From contig NZ_VFQC01000001.1 of assembly GCF_006717075.1 (NCBI RefSeq), positions 744,001-808,000 of the forward strand: 64,000 bases of DNA. Direction: 5' to 3'. How positions within the stretch are numbered: position 1 is the first letter of the stretch; each line of letters starts with the position of its first letter. The notes beneath the pieces were generated by a model, which was not told where the DNA came from, searched no databases, and was given only the letters and a program-made list of their open reading frames with translations. Below are positions 28,097 to 36,551 of the stretch, in pieces. This stretch comes from Haloactinospora alba (GTDB taxonomy: Bacteria > Actinomycetota > Actinomycetes > Streptosporangiales > Streptosporangiaceae). Both the position numbers and the translations under genes were made by a program.

Positions 28097-29595
28097 TGAG
28101 CACCGATCCGACCAGGATGAGCGCGCACGAGCTCGGCGCCGCCATCCGTTCCGGAGAGCTCTCCTCGGCCGCGGTCACCGAGGCCCATCTGGACCGGATC
28201 GCCGAGGTGGACGGGAACGTCAACGCGTTCCTGCACGTGGACCGCGACGCGGCGATGGAGCAGGCCCGCGCCGTGGACACGCGGCTGGCGGCCGGCGAGG
28301 ACCTCGGTCCTCTGGCCGGCGTCCCGATCGCGCACAAGGACCTCTTCACCACCACGGACATGCCGACCACGGCCGCGTCGCGCATCCTCGAGGGATGGCA
28401 GCCCCCCTACGACGCGACGGTGAGCCAGCGGTTGCGGGACGCCGGACTGGTCATCCTCGGCAAGACCAACATGGACGAGTTCGCCATGGGTTCCTCCACC
28501 GAGAACTCGGCCTACGGCGTCAGCCGTAACCCGTGGGACCTGTCCCGCGTGCCGGGCGGGTCCTCCGGGGGGTCCTCAGCGGCCGTCTCCGCGTTCGAGG
28601 CCCCCCTGGCCACCGGCACCGACACGGGCGGGTCGATCCGCCAGCCGGCTGCCGTCTGCGGCCTCGTCGGAGCCAAACCGACCTACGGCGGGTCCTCGCG
28701 CTACGGGGTGATCGCTTTCGCGTCCTCCCTGGACACGCCGGGACCGTTCGGACGCACCGTGCTGGACACCGCACTGCTGCACGAGGCGTTCTCCGGGCAC
28801 GACCCGCGCGACTCCACCTCCATCGACGCGCCGGTGCCGCCGGTGGTGGACGCCGCCACCCGCGCCGACGTGGCGGGCATGCGCATCGGCGTGGTGACCG
28901 AGCTCGACGGTGAGGGCTACCAGCCCGGGGTGATGCAGCGTTTCCGGGAGTCGGTGGCGCTGCTCGAGAGCCTGGGGGCCACGGTCGTCAACGTCTCCTG
29001 CCCCAGTTTCGAAACCGCCCTCTCCGCCTACTACCTGATCGCTCCCAGCGAGTGCTCCTCCAACCTGGCCCGGTTCGACGCGATGCGTTACGGGCTGCGG
29101 GTCGCCGACGACGGCGACCACGGCACGGAGGACGTCATGTCGCTGACCCGGGCGGAGGGCTTCGGCCCCGAGGTCAAGCGCAGGATCATGCTGGGAACGT
29201 ACGCGCTCTCCAGCGGTTACTACGACGCCTACTACGGTTCGGCCCAGCAGGTGCGCACCCTCATCAAACGGGACTTCGAGGCCGCCTTCGGCGACGTCGA
29301 CGTGCTCGTGTCGCCCACGACCCCCACCACGGCCTTCCCGCTGGGGGAGCGCGCCGAGGACCCGATGGCGATGTACCTCGCCGACCTGTGCACGATCCCC
29401 ACCAACCTCGCCGGCAACGCCGCGCTGTCGGTGCCGTGCGGGCTGGCGCCCGAGGACGGCCTGCCGGTGGGGCTGCAGGTGATGGCCCCGGCGCTGGCCG
29501 ACGACCGTACCTACCGGGTCGGTGCCGCCGTCGAGGCCGCCCTGGGTCAGAACAACGGCGGAGCGCTGCTGACCCGCGACGCCGTGGCGGTGTAG
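28096..29595 (+). CDS. gatA: Asp-tRNA(Asn)/Glu-tRNA(Gln) amidotransferase subunit A
   Basis: A 499-residue glutaminase subunit of the amidase-signature family that releases ammonia for GatB. The Ser-cisSer-Lys triad is visible: Lys in [10 protein letters not shown], the Gly/Ser-rich [15 protein letters not shown], and the nucleophile Ser in [12 protein letters not shown]. The start GTG overlaps the gatC stop. Unusually, gatB does not follow directly: a convergent surface-protein gene lies between them. Confidence 0.96.
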   Translation: MSTDPTRMSAHELGAAIRSGELSSAAVTEAHLDRIAEVDGNVNAFLHVDRDAAMEQARAVDTRLAAGEDLGPLAGVPIAHKDLFTTTDMPTTAASRILEGWQPPYDATVSQRLRDAGLVILGKTNMDEFAMGSSTENSAYGVSRNPWDLSRVPGGSSGGSSAAVSAFEAPLATGTDTGGSIRQPAAVCGLVGAKPTYGGSSRYGVIAFASSLDTPGPFGRTVLDTALLHEAFSGHDPRDSTSIDAPVPPVVDAATRADVAGMRIGVVTELDGEGYQPGVMQRFRESVALLESLGATVVNVSCPSFETALSAYYLIAPSECSSNLARFDAMRYGLRVADDGDHGTEDVMSLTRAEGFGPEVKRRIMLGTYALSSGYYDAYYGSAQQVRTLIKRDFEAAFGDVDVLVSPTTPTTAFPLGERAEDPMAMYLADLCTIPTNLAGNAALSVPCGLAPEDGLPVGLQVMAPALADDRTYRVGAAVEAALGQNNGGALLTRDAVAV

Positions 29596-29633
29596 GGAGA
29601 GGCACCGCCGGAACCGGCCGGACAGCAAAAACG

Positions 29634-29667
29634 AGCGCCCGCCGCCTCCGTGGAGGCGGCGGGCGCT
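29634..29667. terminator. bidirectional terminator between gatA and the surface-protein gene
   Basis: A perfect 15-bp stem (29634-29648 with 29653-29667) with a CGTG loop. A run of five A on its left (about 29627-29631) gives a U-tract for the minus-strand transcript; the plus-strand side ends in CTTCT. It separates two convergent genes. Confidence 0.85.
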
Positions 29668-29701
29668 TCTGGTCAGCCGGGGCGGACCCTGGCCTACCGG
29701 T

Positions 29702-30892
29702 TTACTCCTCTGCCATGTTGCTGCGGCGCTTACGGCTGAGGTAGATCGCGGCACCGCCGGCGCCGACCGCGGCCACCGCGGCCGCCACGAGGCCGCCGAG
29801 CGCCGTACCGGTGACGGGAAGCCCCTCGTCATCCTGCTCCGGTTTCTCCGGGGCGGGCTTCTCCTGGGTCTGGGTCGGCGTGGGGCTGGGACTCTCGGTG
29901 TCCTCGGGAGGCGGTGTCTCCTCCGGCGGTTTGGTGGTGGGCGACTCCGTCGGGGAGGGGCTCTCCGCGGACTCCTTCCAGCTGGCCGTGGCCTGGGCGG
30001 TCACCGTGCTCTCGTCGGTGTCGGCGGTGATCAGCGTCTGGGTGGGGTCCTCCCCCTCGACGCCCTGGAACAGCCGACCGCGGGGGACCTCGGCGGAGAC
30101 GGAGGTGGAGACGGTGGCTTCGCCCTTGTCGGCGTCCTGCGGGACCGAGAAGCCGAACTGGTCGCCGTCCGCGGCCTCGGAGAGGGCATCGCCGCTGTCC
30201 GGGTCGACCAGCTCGACCCCCTCCGGAGCGTCCACGTCCAGCGAGACCGACTCGGCACTGGTGCTGAGGGTGAACTCGCCGACCACCTCGCCGGCGGTGC
30301 CCTCCGCGGACTCCGGCTCGATGCTCACCGAGGCCTCCGGCTCCTTCACCTCCTCGGCGTTGTCCACCAGGTAGTCGTAGAGGGCCGTGACCTTCTCGCC
30401 GTTCTTCTCGTCGAGGCCGAGGTCGTTGCTGAAGTGCCAGATCGCCGCCTGGGTGCCGGCGATGGCCTGTTTCTGGTTCAGCCCCTCGACACCGCTCTTC
30501 TCCGCCAGTTCGCCGACCTCGGCGGAGGGGTAGGAGTTCTGCAGGATCCAGTGGACCTTGGCCGGATCGGCGAAGTCACCCTTACCGGGGTAGTCCGACC
30601 ACTCGTCCTCCTCGTAGTCGGCCCCGCCGCGGATGTCGGTCTCGAAGTCGATGCAGTAGGTCCGCAGCATCGGGCCGTCCTTCAGGTCCAGCTGGAACAG
30701 GCTGGTACCCGCCGTGTCACCGCCCATGTGCACGTCCACGCCGTTGGCCTCGTTACCGACGTACGTGCCTTCGGCGCCGTCGGCGGCAGCGGGGGTGGCC
30801 GCGAAACCGAACGCGAGGAGAGCGGCGGTCGTGGCGGCCGCCACCGAGGCGGATTTTCGCGCACGGTTTCGGGGATAGGGGGGGAATGTCAT
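29702..30892 (-). CDS. sortase-anchored thioester-domain surface protein
   Basis: A 396-residue secreted protein. A signal peptide (about 1-38, TTAALLAFGFAATPAAADG) is followed by a thioester domain: Cys80 in RTYCIDFET and Gln148 in GTQAAIWHF are placed as in Cys-Gln thioester adhesins, which can bond covalently to host or surface amines. Then come a beta-sandwich-like region (about 185-305), a Pro/Thr/Ser/Glu stalk (305-355), the sortase motif LPVTG (358-362), a membrane helix and a basic tail RKRR. The ATG at 30892 lacks a strong Shine-Dalgarno. The motif is LPXTG rather than the LAXTG typical of class E sortase substrates. It sits between gatA and gatB. Ligand unknown. Confidence 0.88.
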   Translation of the reverse strand: MTFPPYPRNRARKSASVAAATTAALLAFGFAATPAAADGAEGTYVGNEANGVDVHMGGDTAGTSLFQLDLKDGPMLRTYCIDFETDIRGGADYEEDEWSDYPGKGDFADPAKVHWILQNSYPSAEVGELAEKSGVEGLNQKQAIAGTQAAIWHFSNDLGLDEKNGEKVTALYDYLVDNAEEVKEPEASVSIEPESAEGTAGEVVGEFTLSTSAESVSLDVDAPEGVELVDPDSGDALSEAADGDQFGFSVPQDADKGEATVSTSVSAEVPRGRLFQGVEGEDPTQTLITADTDESTVTAQATASWKESAESPSPTESPTTKPPEETPPPEDTESPSPTPTQTQEKPAPEKPEQDDEGLPVTGTALGGLVAAAVAAVGAGGAAIYLSRKRRSNMAEE

Positions 30893-31548
30893 ATTGGTCA
30901 AATCCAGTCCCGGGGGGAGAGGTACGAAATCGGATGCGTGCTGCTTGTTCCCGGCTGCGGGAAGCAGCCAATGGCCGTAGTCCGACGGGTGCGCGTGTGG
31001 TACCGGAGCACCGGACACCCGGCGCGGTATCGGCCGCGCGGGAAGCGGCGCTTCTTCTCTTCGTCGCTGAGTGACGACAGCCGGTGTCGCGTAGCGGGAC
31101 CGCGTGCCGGCGAATCGTTGGTTCCCGCGCGCTCCGATACTAACGACCCGATTCCGGACTTCCAACACGGTTCGACAAAAAGACGCGGATATATTCCCCG
31201 CGGTTTTGTGCCGCGAGAGTGGCCTCCGCTTCTCATCTGCGAGGAATCGCGTAACCGGCGGTGCTCTCCTCGGGGACCGGGAACGGTGCGCCGCTGGTGG
31301 GGGCGGTTCCGGTCGCCCGAAGGCCGCGGTTGTGGCCGTTCCCCCGGCCACGGTGCGATGGTGCTGGATGGTTCCGGTTGCCGGAATCCCGGCGGACGTC
31401 ACCGTCAGCCCTGCGGGATCGGTAGGCTACGTGGACAGGCGGGAGGTGTCCCTCCAGCAGGAACGGCCTGCCGGGAAAGGCCGGCGGGGCACGCCGCGGC
31501 GGAGCGCGCGGCGGGGAAACGAAGAACACGGAAACGGATTGTGCGGCG
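30893..31548. other. divergent region between the surface-protein gene and gatB
   Basis: 656 bp with no convincing gene. TAGGCT (31423-31428) is a likely -10 box for gatB, about 120 bp before its start. GATACT near 31135 is another -10-like box. The stretch near 31070-31260 is less GC-rich than its surroundings. Upstream of the surface-protein ATG no standard ribosome site is seen. Confidence 0.45.
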
Positions 31549-33099
31549 ATGGTTGGCGCGGTAGCGAACGGCCCCACCTCGAGCGGCGAGCCGGCCCACG
31601 TGGCCTATGACGACGCCGTGGGCAGGTACGAACCGGTGCTCGGTCTGGAGACCCACATCGAGCTGGGTACCGAGTCGAAGATGTTCTGCTCCTGTGCCAC
31701 CCAGTTCGGCGCGACCCCCAATACCCAGGTGTGCCCGGTGTGTCTGGCCCTTCCGGGGGCGCTTCCCGTGGTCAACGAGACAGCGGTGGAGAGCGCGATC
31801 CGGCTCGGTCTGGCGCTGAACTGCTCGGTCGCCCCCTGGAGCAGGTTCGCCCGGAAGAACTACTTCTATCCGGACATGCCGAAGAACTACCAGATCTCCC
31901 AGTACGACGAGCCGATCTGCACCGACGGCTACCTCGACGTCACGGTGGACTCCCCCGAGGAGGGGCCCCAGGTCTTCCGTATCGGGATCGAACGGGTGCA
32001 CATGGAGGAGGACACCGGCAAGACCGCGCATGTCGGCGGTGCGACAGGGCGGATCCACGGTGCGGACTACTCCATCGTCGACTACAACCGCGCGGGTATT
32101 CCGCTGCTGGAGATCGTGACCAAACCGATCGAGGGCGCGGGGGACATGGCTCCCCTGATCGCCCGGGCGTACGTGCGGGAGCTGCGCGACCTCGCCCGGT
32201 CACTGGGGATCTCCGACGTGCGTATGGAGGAAGGCTCGCTGCGCTGCGACGTCAACGTCTCGCTGACGCCGCGCGGCGCGGAAGCGTGGGGGAACCGCAC
32301 CGAGACCAAGAACGTCAACTCGCTGCGCTCGGTCGACCGCGCCGTCCGGTTCGAGATCGAGCGCCAGGCGGGTGTGCTCGACGCCGGCTCCCGAGTGGTG
32401 CAGGAGACCCGCCACTTCCAGGAGAACAGCGGGAGCACCGTCGCGGGCCGCAGCAAGGAGGAGGCCCAGGACTACCGGTACTTCCCCGACCCCGACCTGG
32501 TTCCGATCGCGCCGGACTCCGAGTGGATCGAGAAGCTGCGCGCCAGCCTGCCGGAGCTCCCGGCCGCGAAACGGGCCCGGGTCAAGGCCGAATGGGGCCT
32601 CTCCGACGAGGAACTGCGCGACCTCGACAACGCTGAGGCGATCGACCTGGTGTCCGCGACGGTGGACGCCGGTGCCTCGCCGGACGACGCCCGCAAGTGG
32701 TGGCTCAACGAGCTCTCGCGGCACGCCACCGAGAACGAGGTCGCGCTTGACGCGCTGGAGATCACCCCGGCGCAGGTGGCGCGGGTCGTCGCCCTCATCG
32801 CCGAGGGAACCCTGACCAACAAGCTGGCGCGACAGGTCGTCGCGGGTGTCCTGAACGGCGAGGGGGACCCGGACACGGTCGTGGAGACGCGCGGCCTGCA
32901 GGTGGTCAGCGACGATTCCGCTCTGGGCGCTGCCGTGGACCAGGCCATCGCCGACAACCCGGACGCCGCGGAGAAGATCCGCGGCGGGAAGGTCGCCGCG
33001 GCCGGTGCGCTCGTCGGTGCCGTGATGAAGGCGACCCAGGGGCAGGCGGACGCCGGGCGCGCCCGGGAGCTGATCCTGGAGAAACTCGGGGTTTCCTGA
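31549..33099 (+). CDS. gatB: Asp-tRNA(Asn)/Glu-tRNA(Gln) amidotransferase subunit B
   Basis: A 516-residue tRNA-binding and kinase subunit. [13 protein letters not shown], the zinc ligands CSCATQF and [36 protein letters not shown] and [13 protein letters not shown] are GatB signatures; the C-terminal YqeY-like tail ends the protein. The ATG at 31549 gives an N-terminal extension of about 20 residues, normal for actinomycetes; its ribosome site is poor. It is cut off from gatCA by the surface-protein gene and must have its own promoter. Confidence 0.95.
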   Translation: MVGAVANGPTSSGEPAHVAYDDAVGRYEPVLGLETHIELGTESKMFCSCATQFGATPNTQVCPVCLALPGALPVVNETAVESAIRLGLALNCSVAPWSRFARKNYFYPDMPKNYQISQYDEPICTDGYLDVTVDSPEEGPQVFRIGIERVHMEEDTGKTAHVGGATGRIHGADYSIVDYNRAGIPLLEIVTKPIEGAGDMAPLIARAYVRELRDLARSLGISDVRMEEGSLRCDVNVSLTPRGAEAWGNRTETKNVNSLRSVDRAVRFEIERQAGVLDAGSRVVQETRHFQENSGSTVAGRSKEEAQDYRYFPDPDLVPIAPDSEWIEKLRASLPELPAAKRARVKAEWGLSDEELRDLDNAEAIDLVSATVDAGASPDDARKWWLNELSRHATENEVALDALEITPAQVARVVALIAEGTLTNKLARQVVAGVLNGEGDPDTVVETRGLQVVSDDSALGAAVDQAIADNPDAAEKIRGGKVAAAGALVGAVMKATQGQADAGRARELILEKLGVS

Positions 33100-33412
33100 G
33101 CACGGGAGAGAAAGCACACATCGTAGCCGGTCGTGATTGTTTTGTCGCTGGGTCTCTGTCCCTTCTCTATCTGGGCGTGACCTTGGCCGAGTACCGTTGT
33201 TGTGCGAGAAACCAACGCACGAGAACGAGTCGACGCGAACTGTGCCGTTGCTCGGGGAGGCGTCCGGCACCCGCTCCCGGCCATGGAGGGGAACGCATCC
33301 CGGCGCCGTGCTCGGAACGGACCGGAGCCGTTGTCTCCGGACATGGTTTCGTGGGCACGCCAGCACCCGAGTTCACGCCGGAAGGAGGCGGGCGCCCGCT
33401 CCCGTAGCGCTG

Positions 33413-33508
33413 ATGCCGGGGAGGGGCCCAACAATCATGATCACGGTCGTAGCGCCGAGACGCACCGGTTCCCTTTCCTCGACCGCGTTCCACGGAGCGC
33501 TGCGATGA
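33413..33508 (+). CDS. short upstream ORF overlapping GGDEF-EAL gene 2
   Basis: A 31-residue ORF whose TGA (33506-33508) overlaps the ATG of the next gene. An internal ATG at 33437 lies ten bases after GGGGAGGGG and would give a 23-residue peptide starting MITVVAPRR. The overlap suggests translational coupling. The peptide matches nothing I know. A GC hairpin that includes GGAGG lies just upstream (33380-33400). Confidence 0.3.
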   Translation: MPGRGPTIMITVVAPRRTGSLSSTAFHGALR

Positions 33509-36216
33509 GGCTGGACTCGCGGGTGTGGCTCGGCGGCATCCTCGTTCTCACCGTGGCCTACGCGTCGGGAACTCTGGTGGCGGTCGGCGGAATGTCGCTG
33601 ACGACCTGGCTCGGTAACTGGCCGACCGCTGTCGTTTCCGGCGTGGCGGGGGCGTCGTTGCTGTACGCCGCCCGCCGACGCGCGGTGCGCGTCGGGGAGG
33701 CCGGCCCCGACCAGGAGGAGACCCCCGGTGTGGATCCGGTGTCCGCGCTGCGTTTCCTCGGGTTCGCCGCGCTGGCGTGGTGCGCCGGTGCGTTCGTCTA
33801 CGCCGTCACCGGTCTGCTCAGTGTCAACACCGCGCTGTCCCTGAGCTTCGGTGACCTGTTCGCGCTGTTCGCGCTGCCGCTGTTCGTGATCGGTTTCATC
33901 CGTTTCGCTCCCCTACCGCAGGGGGCGCGTCCGGTTCTGCGGCACGTCACGGACAGCTACGTGTGCGCAGCCGCGCTCTTCTCCGTGGTGTGGCTGCTGC
34001 TGTTCGCCCCTCTCTACCAGGAGCTCGGAGAGGGGACCGGATTCCTGGCACTGGCCCTGGTGTACCCGGTCGCCGACATCGCCGTCCTGTGCCTGCTCGC
34101 GCCGCTGGTGTTCATGTCACCGCACAACACGCGGCGCGCGGTCCTGCTGGCGATCGGAGCGTTCGTCATCATCTGCGGGGCCGATCTCATCGGAGCCGTG
34201 AGCCGTCTGACCGGTGTCGCGCTCGCCGGGGGGATCGAGTACCCGGTACGGTTCCTCGGTTTCGCGTTGCTGGGCAGCCTGCCGTGGTTGATCCGCGACA
34301 CCGCGGCCGCGGCGCCGCGGCGTATCACCGGGCGCGGGCTGTACCGGTTCGCCCCGGAGATCGCCGCGGCGGCGGCCCTGTCCGTCGCGGCGGTGGTGCT
34401 GACCGTGGCGGGCCTCCGGCTGGACGACGTGGCTCCGGCCCTGCCGCTGGCGGCCGGTTCGTCGGTGCTCGTCCTGCTCGTGCGGGTCAGCGGCCTCCTG
34501 GAGGAGAACTCCACGCTGACGCGGATGGTGCTCACCCGGGAGCGGCACTTCCACGAGCTCGCGCGCAACAGCGGTGACGTCAACCTCATCCTCGGTTACG
34601 ACGCCACGGTGCACTATGTCAGCCCGGGTGCGGCCGAGGCGTTCGGGTACCAGCAGGACGACATTCTCGGCCACCCCATCACGACGGTCATCCACCCCGA
34701 GGACATGCCGCGGGTGACCGCTGCGGTGTCGACCTTCCGCCGGGGCGGCTCCTCGAGCGTCTACCTGCGGGTCCGGGTGCGCGCGGGCGACGGCACCTGG
34801 CGCCACACGGAGTCCACGGCGTCCCCGTACGAACAGCCGGGACTCCCGGAGCGGCTGCTGGTGACGACCCGCGACATCAGCGCCCAGGTGGCGCTGGAGG
34901 ACCAGATCAACCACCTGACGTTCCACGACGGGATCACGGGGCTGCCCAACCGGGCCTACCTGGAGGAGCGCACCCGCGAGGTGCTCTCCGGGCGGGAGCG
35001 CGGACAGGGGCCTCCCGGCGAGATCGCCGCCATCTTCCTGGACCTCGACGGGTTCACCGCCGTCAACGACTCCTCGGGGCACACCTTCGGCGACTACCTG
35101 CTCGCCCAGGCGGCGCGGCGGTTGCGGGTGACCGTCGGGGTCGGCGCCACGCTCGCGCGGTGGGGCGGTGACGAGTTCGCCGTCCTGATCGAGGAGGGCC
35201 GCCAGGCCCAGCAGGTGGTGGACCTCGCGGAACGGTTGGGCCGGATCATCAGCGCCGAACCGTTCCACATCGCCGACCGGGAGGTGCTGCTGACCGCCAG
35301 CTCCGGGGTGGCGTTCGCCGAGCGGATGACGGACAGCGGTGAACTGCTGCGCAACGCCGACATGGCGATGGTGCGTGCCAAGGAGCGCGGTGGTGGCGGC
35401 CGGCTGGAGATCTACGCGGCCGAGATGCACGCCACGGTGGTCGGGCGGTTGGAGCTGCAGACCGAGCTGCGTCAGGCACTGGCGGACGGCGCGTTCCTAC
35501 TGGAGTACCAGCCCGTGGTGGATCTGGAGAATTCCCAGGTGACAGCGGTCGAGGCGCTGGTGCGTTGGCGGCGCGGCGAGGAGCTGGAACCGCCGGAGAC
35601 CTTCATCGGTCCGGCGGAGGAGTCGGGTCTGATCGTGCCGCTGGGGGAGTGGATCCTGCGGGAGGCCTGCGCCAAGGTCGCCTTCTGGCGGGCCTCGGAC
35701 TGGGACATCGACCTGTCCGTGAACCTGTCCGTCAAGCAGATCCTCTCCACGGGGTTCGTCGAGACGGTGTCGGGGGTGCTCGCCGAAACCGGGCTACCCG
35801 CGGAGGTGCTCACCCTGGAAGTCGACGAGGAGGTACTCCTGGAGAACCCGGGCGAGTCCGTGGAGCGGCTGGCCGAACTGCGGCGGCTCGGGATCCGGTT
35901 GGCCATCGACGACTTCGGTATGGGCTACGCGTCGTTGGCGCACCTGCGGGAGCTGCGGGTGGACGCGATCAAGATCGACCCCTCGTTCATCCGGGACCTG
36001 GGAACGGACGGAACCGTCACCCTGCTCACGCACACGATCATCCGGCTCGGCCAGGATCTCGGCATGCGCATCATCGCCGAGGGCATCGAACGCCCGGAGC
36101 AGCTCGAACAACTGCGTTCGATGGGGTGCGGCCACGGGCAGGGCTTCCTCGTGGCGCGCCCGATGGTGGCCGAGGGGGTGGAGGCGCTCCTCGGCGGCTC
36201 CAGCATCCCGTTGTAG
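33505..36216 (+). CDS. membrane PAS-GGDEF-EAL protein (cyclic di-GMP turnover) 2
   Basis: A 903-residue protein. Roughly nine to ten membrane helices (5-340) precede a PAS domain (about 355-470: LARNSGDVNLILGYD, then HVSPGAAEAFGY-like text). GGDEF follows with an intact GGDEF in [12 protein letters not shown] but without an RXXD I-site. The EAL domain keeps EALVRW, VNLSVKQ, LEVDEEV, IDDFGMGY, IKIDPSF, EGIER and QGFLVARP. It should make and/or break c-di-GMP in response to a membrane or PAS signal. GGAG seven bases before the ATG at 33505 decides the start, although the frame is open much further upstream. Confidence 0.87.
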   Translation: MRLDSRVWLGGILVLTVAYASGTLVAVGGMSLTTWLGNWPTAVVSGVAGASLLYAARRRAVRVGEAGPDQEETPGVDPVSALRFLGFAALAWCAGAFVYAVTGLLSVNTALSLSFGDLFALFALPLFVIGFIRFAPLPQGARPVLRHVTDSYVCAAALFSVVWLLLFAPLYQELGEGTGFLALALVYPVADIAVLCLLAPLVFMSPHNTRRAVLLAIGAFVIICGADLIGAVSRLTGVALAGGIEYPVRFLGFALLGSLPWLIRDTAAAAPRRITGRGLYRFAPEIAAAAALSVAAVVLTVAGLRLDDVAPALPLAAGSSVLVLLVRVSGLLEENSTLTRMVLTRERHFHELARNSGDVNLILGYDATVHYVSPGAAEAFGYQQDDILGHPITTVIHPEDMPRVTAAVSTFRRGGSSSVYLRVRVRAGDGTWRHTESTASPYEQPGLPERLLVTTRDISAQVALEDQINHLTFHDGITGLPNRAYLEERTREVLSGRERGQGPPGEIAAIFLDLDGFTAVNDSSGHTFGDYLLAQAARRLRVTVGVGATLARWGGDEFAVLIEEGRQAQQVVDLAERLGRIISAEPFHIADREVLLTASSGVAFAERMTDSGELLRNADMAMVRAKERGGGGRLEIYAAEMHATVVGRLELQTELRQALADGAFLLEYQPVVDLENSQVTAVEALVRWRRGEELEPPETFIGPAEESGLIVPLGEWILREACAKVAFWRASDWDIDLSVNLSVKQILSTGFVETVSGVLAETGLPAEVLTLEVDEEVLLENPGESVERLAELRRLGIRLAIDDFGMGYASLAHLRELRVDAIKIDPSFIRDLGTDGTVTLLTHTIIRLGQDLGMRIIAEGIERPEQLEQLRSMGCGHGQGFLVARPMVAEGVEALLGGSSIPL

Positions 36217-36361
36217 AACAGCACGACACCCGGTGGGTCCCCCGCGGGGTTCCCGTCCCGCGTTCGGATACGAAGCGTCCCGCCGCGGGTGCGCAGTGTC
36301 TCCGGTCCAGTCGGATGGTGAACCGGGATGTCTCATATGGTGAGACAAAATGGCGTTTCAG

Positions 36362-36391
36362 TTGACGGTTCGCTCTGCTGTCCGCCATTGT
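36362..36391 (+). promoter_or_regulatory. putative ilv promoter
   Basis: TTGACG (36362-36367) and CATTGT (36386-36391) with an 18-bp spacer. A start seven to eight bases downstream would coincide with the GTG of the leader peptide, making it leaderless. Confidence 0.5.
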
Positions 36392-36398
36392 TAAAAGC

Positions 36399-36449
36399 GT
36401 GCAAAGCAACTCTCTCATTCTCGTACCTGGTCGGCGCGCGGCGAGCTGA
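36399..36449 (+). CDS. ilv leader peptide (attenuator)
   Basis: A 16-codon ORF starting GTG and ending TGA encodes MQSNSLILVPGRRAAS. Four consecutive regulatory codons, Leu-Ile-Leu-Val (CTC ATT CTC GTA, 36414-36425), match the products of the downstream pathway. A ribosome stalled there when branched-chain aminoacyl-tRNAs are scarce would cover the hairpin arm TGGTC (36428-36432, partner GACCA 36448-36452) and change folding ahead of the terminator at 36471-36504. Ribosome-mediated attenuation of ilvBNC is known in actinobacteria. There is no Shine-Dalgarno, which fits leaderless translation. Confidence 0.75.
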   Translation: MQSNSLILVPGRRAAS

Positions 36450-36470
36450 CCACGGTACTCATTTCGCGCG

Positions 36471-36504
36471 CCCCTCAACCGCACGGTGCGGTGAGGGGTT
36501 TTTT
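36471..36504 (+). terminator. intrinsic terminator of the ilv attenuator
   Basis: CCCCTCA pairs with TGAGGGG, with an inner CCGCA/TGCGG stem, followed by six T (36499-36504). It lies 48 bp before ilvB. GGCGCGCG (36433-36440) can pair with CGCGCGCC (36465-36472), overlapping the terminator base and giving a possible antiterminator. Confidence 0.85.
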
Positions 36505-36551
36505 GCTGTCAGGCACACCTCGATTACGAGCCTTGGGTTAAGGACGTATTA

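Noticed and set aside
33202-33504. N-terminal extension of the second GGDEF-EAL protein by 101 residues
   Set aside because: The extension is Arg/Pro-rich without hydrophobic pattern and lacks a ribosome site, while GGAG sits seven bases before the ATG at 33505 just ahead of the first membrane helix.
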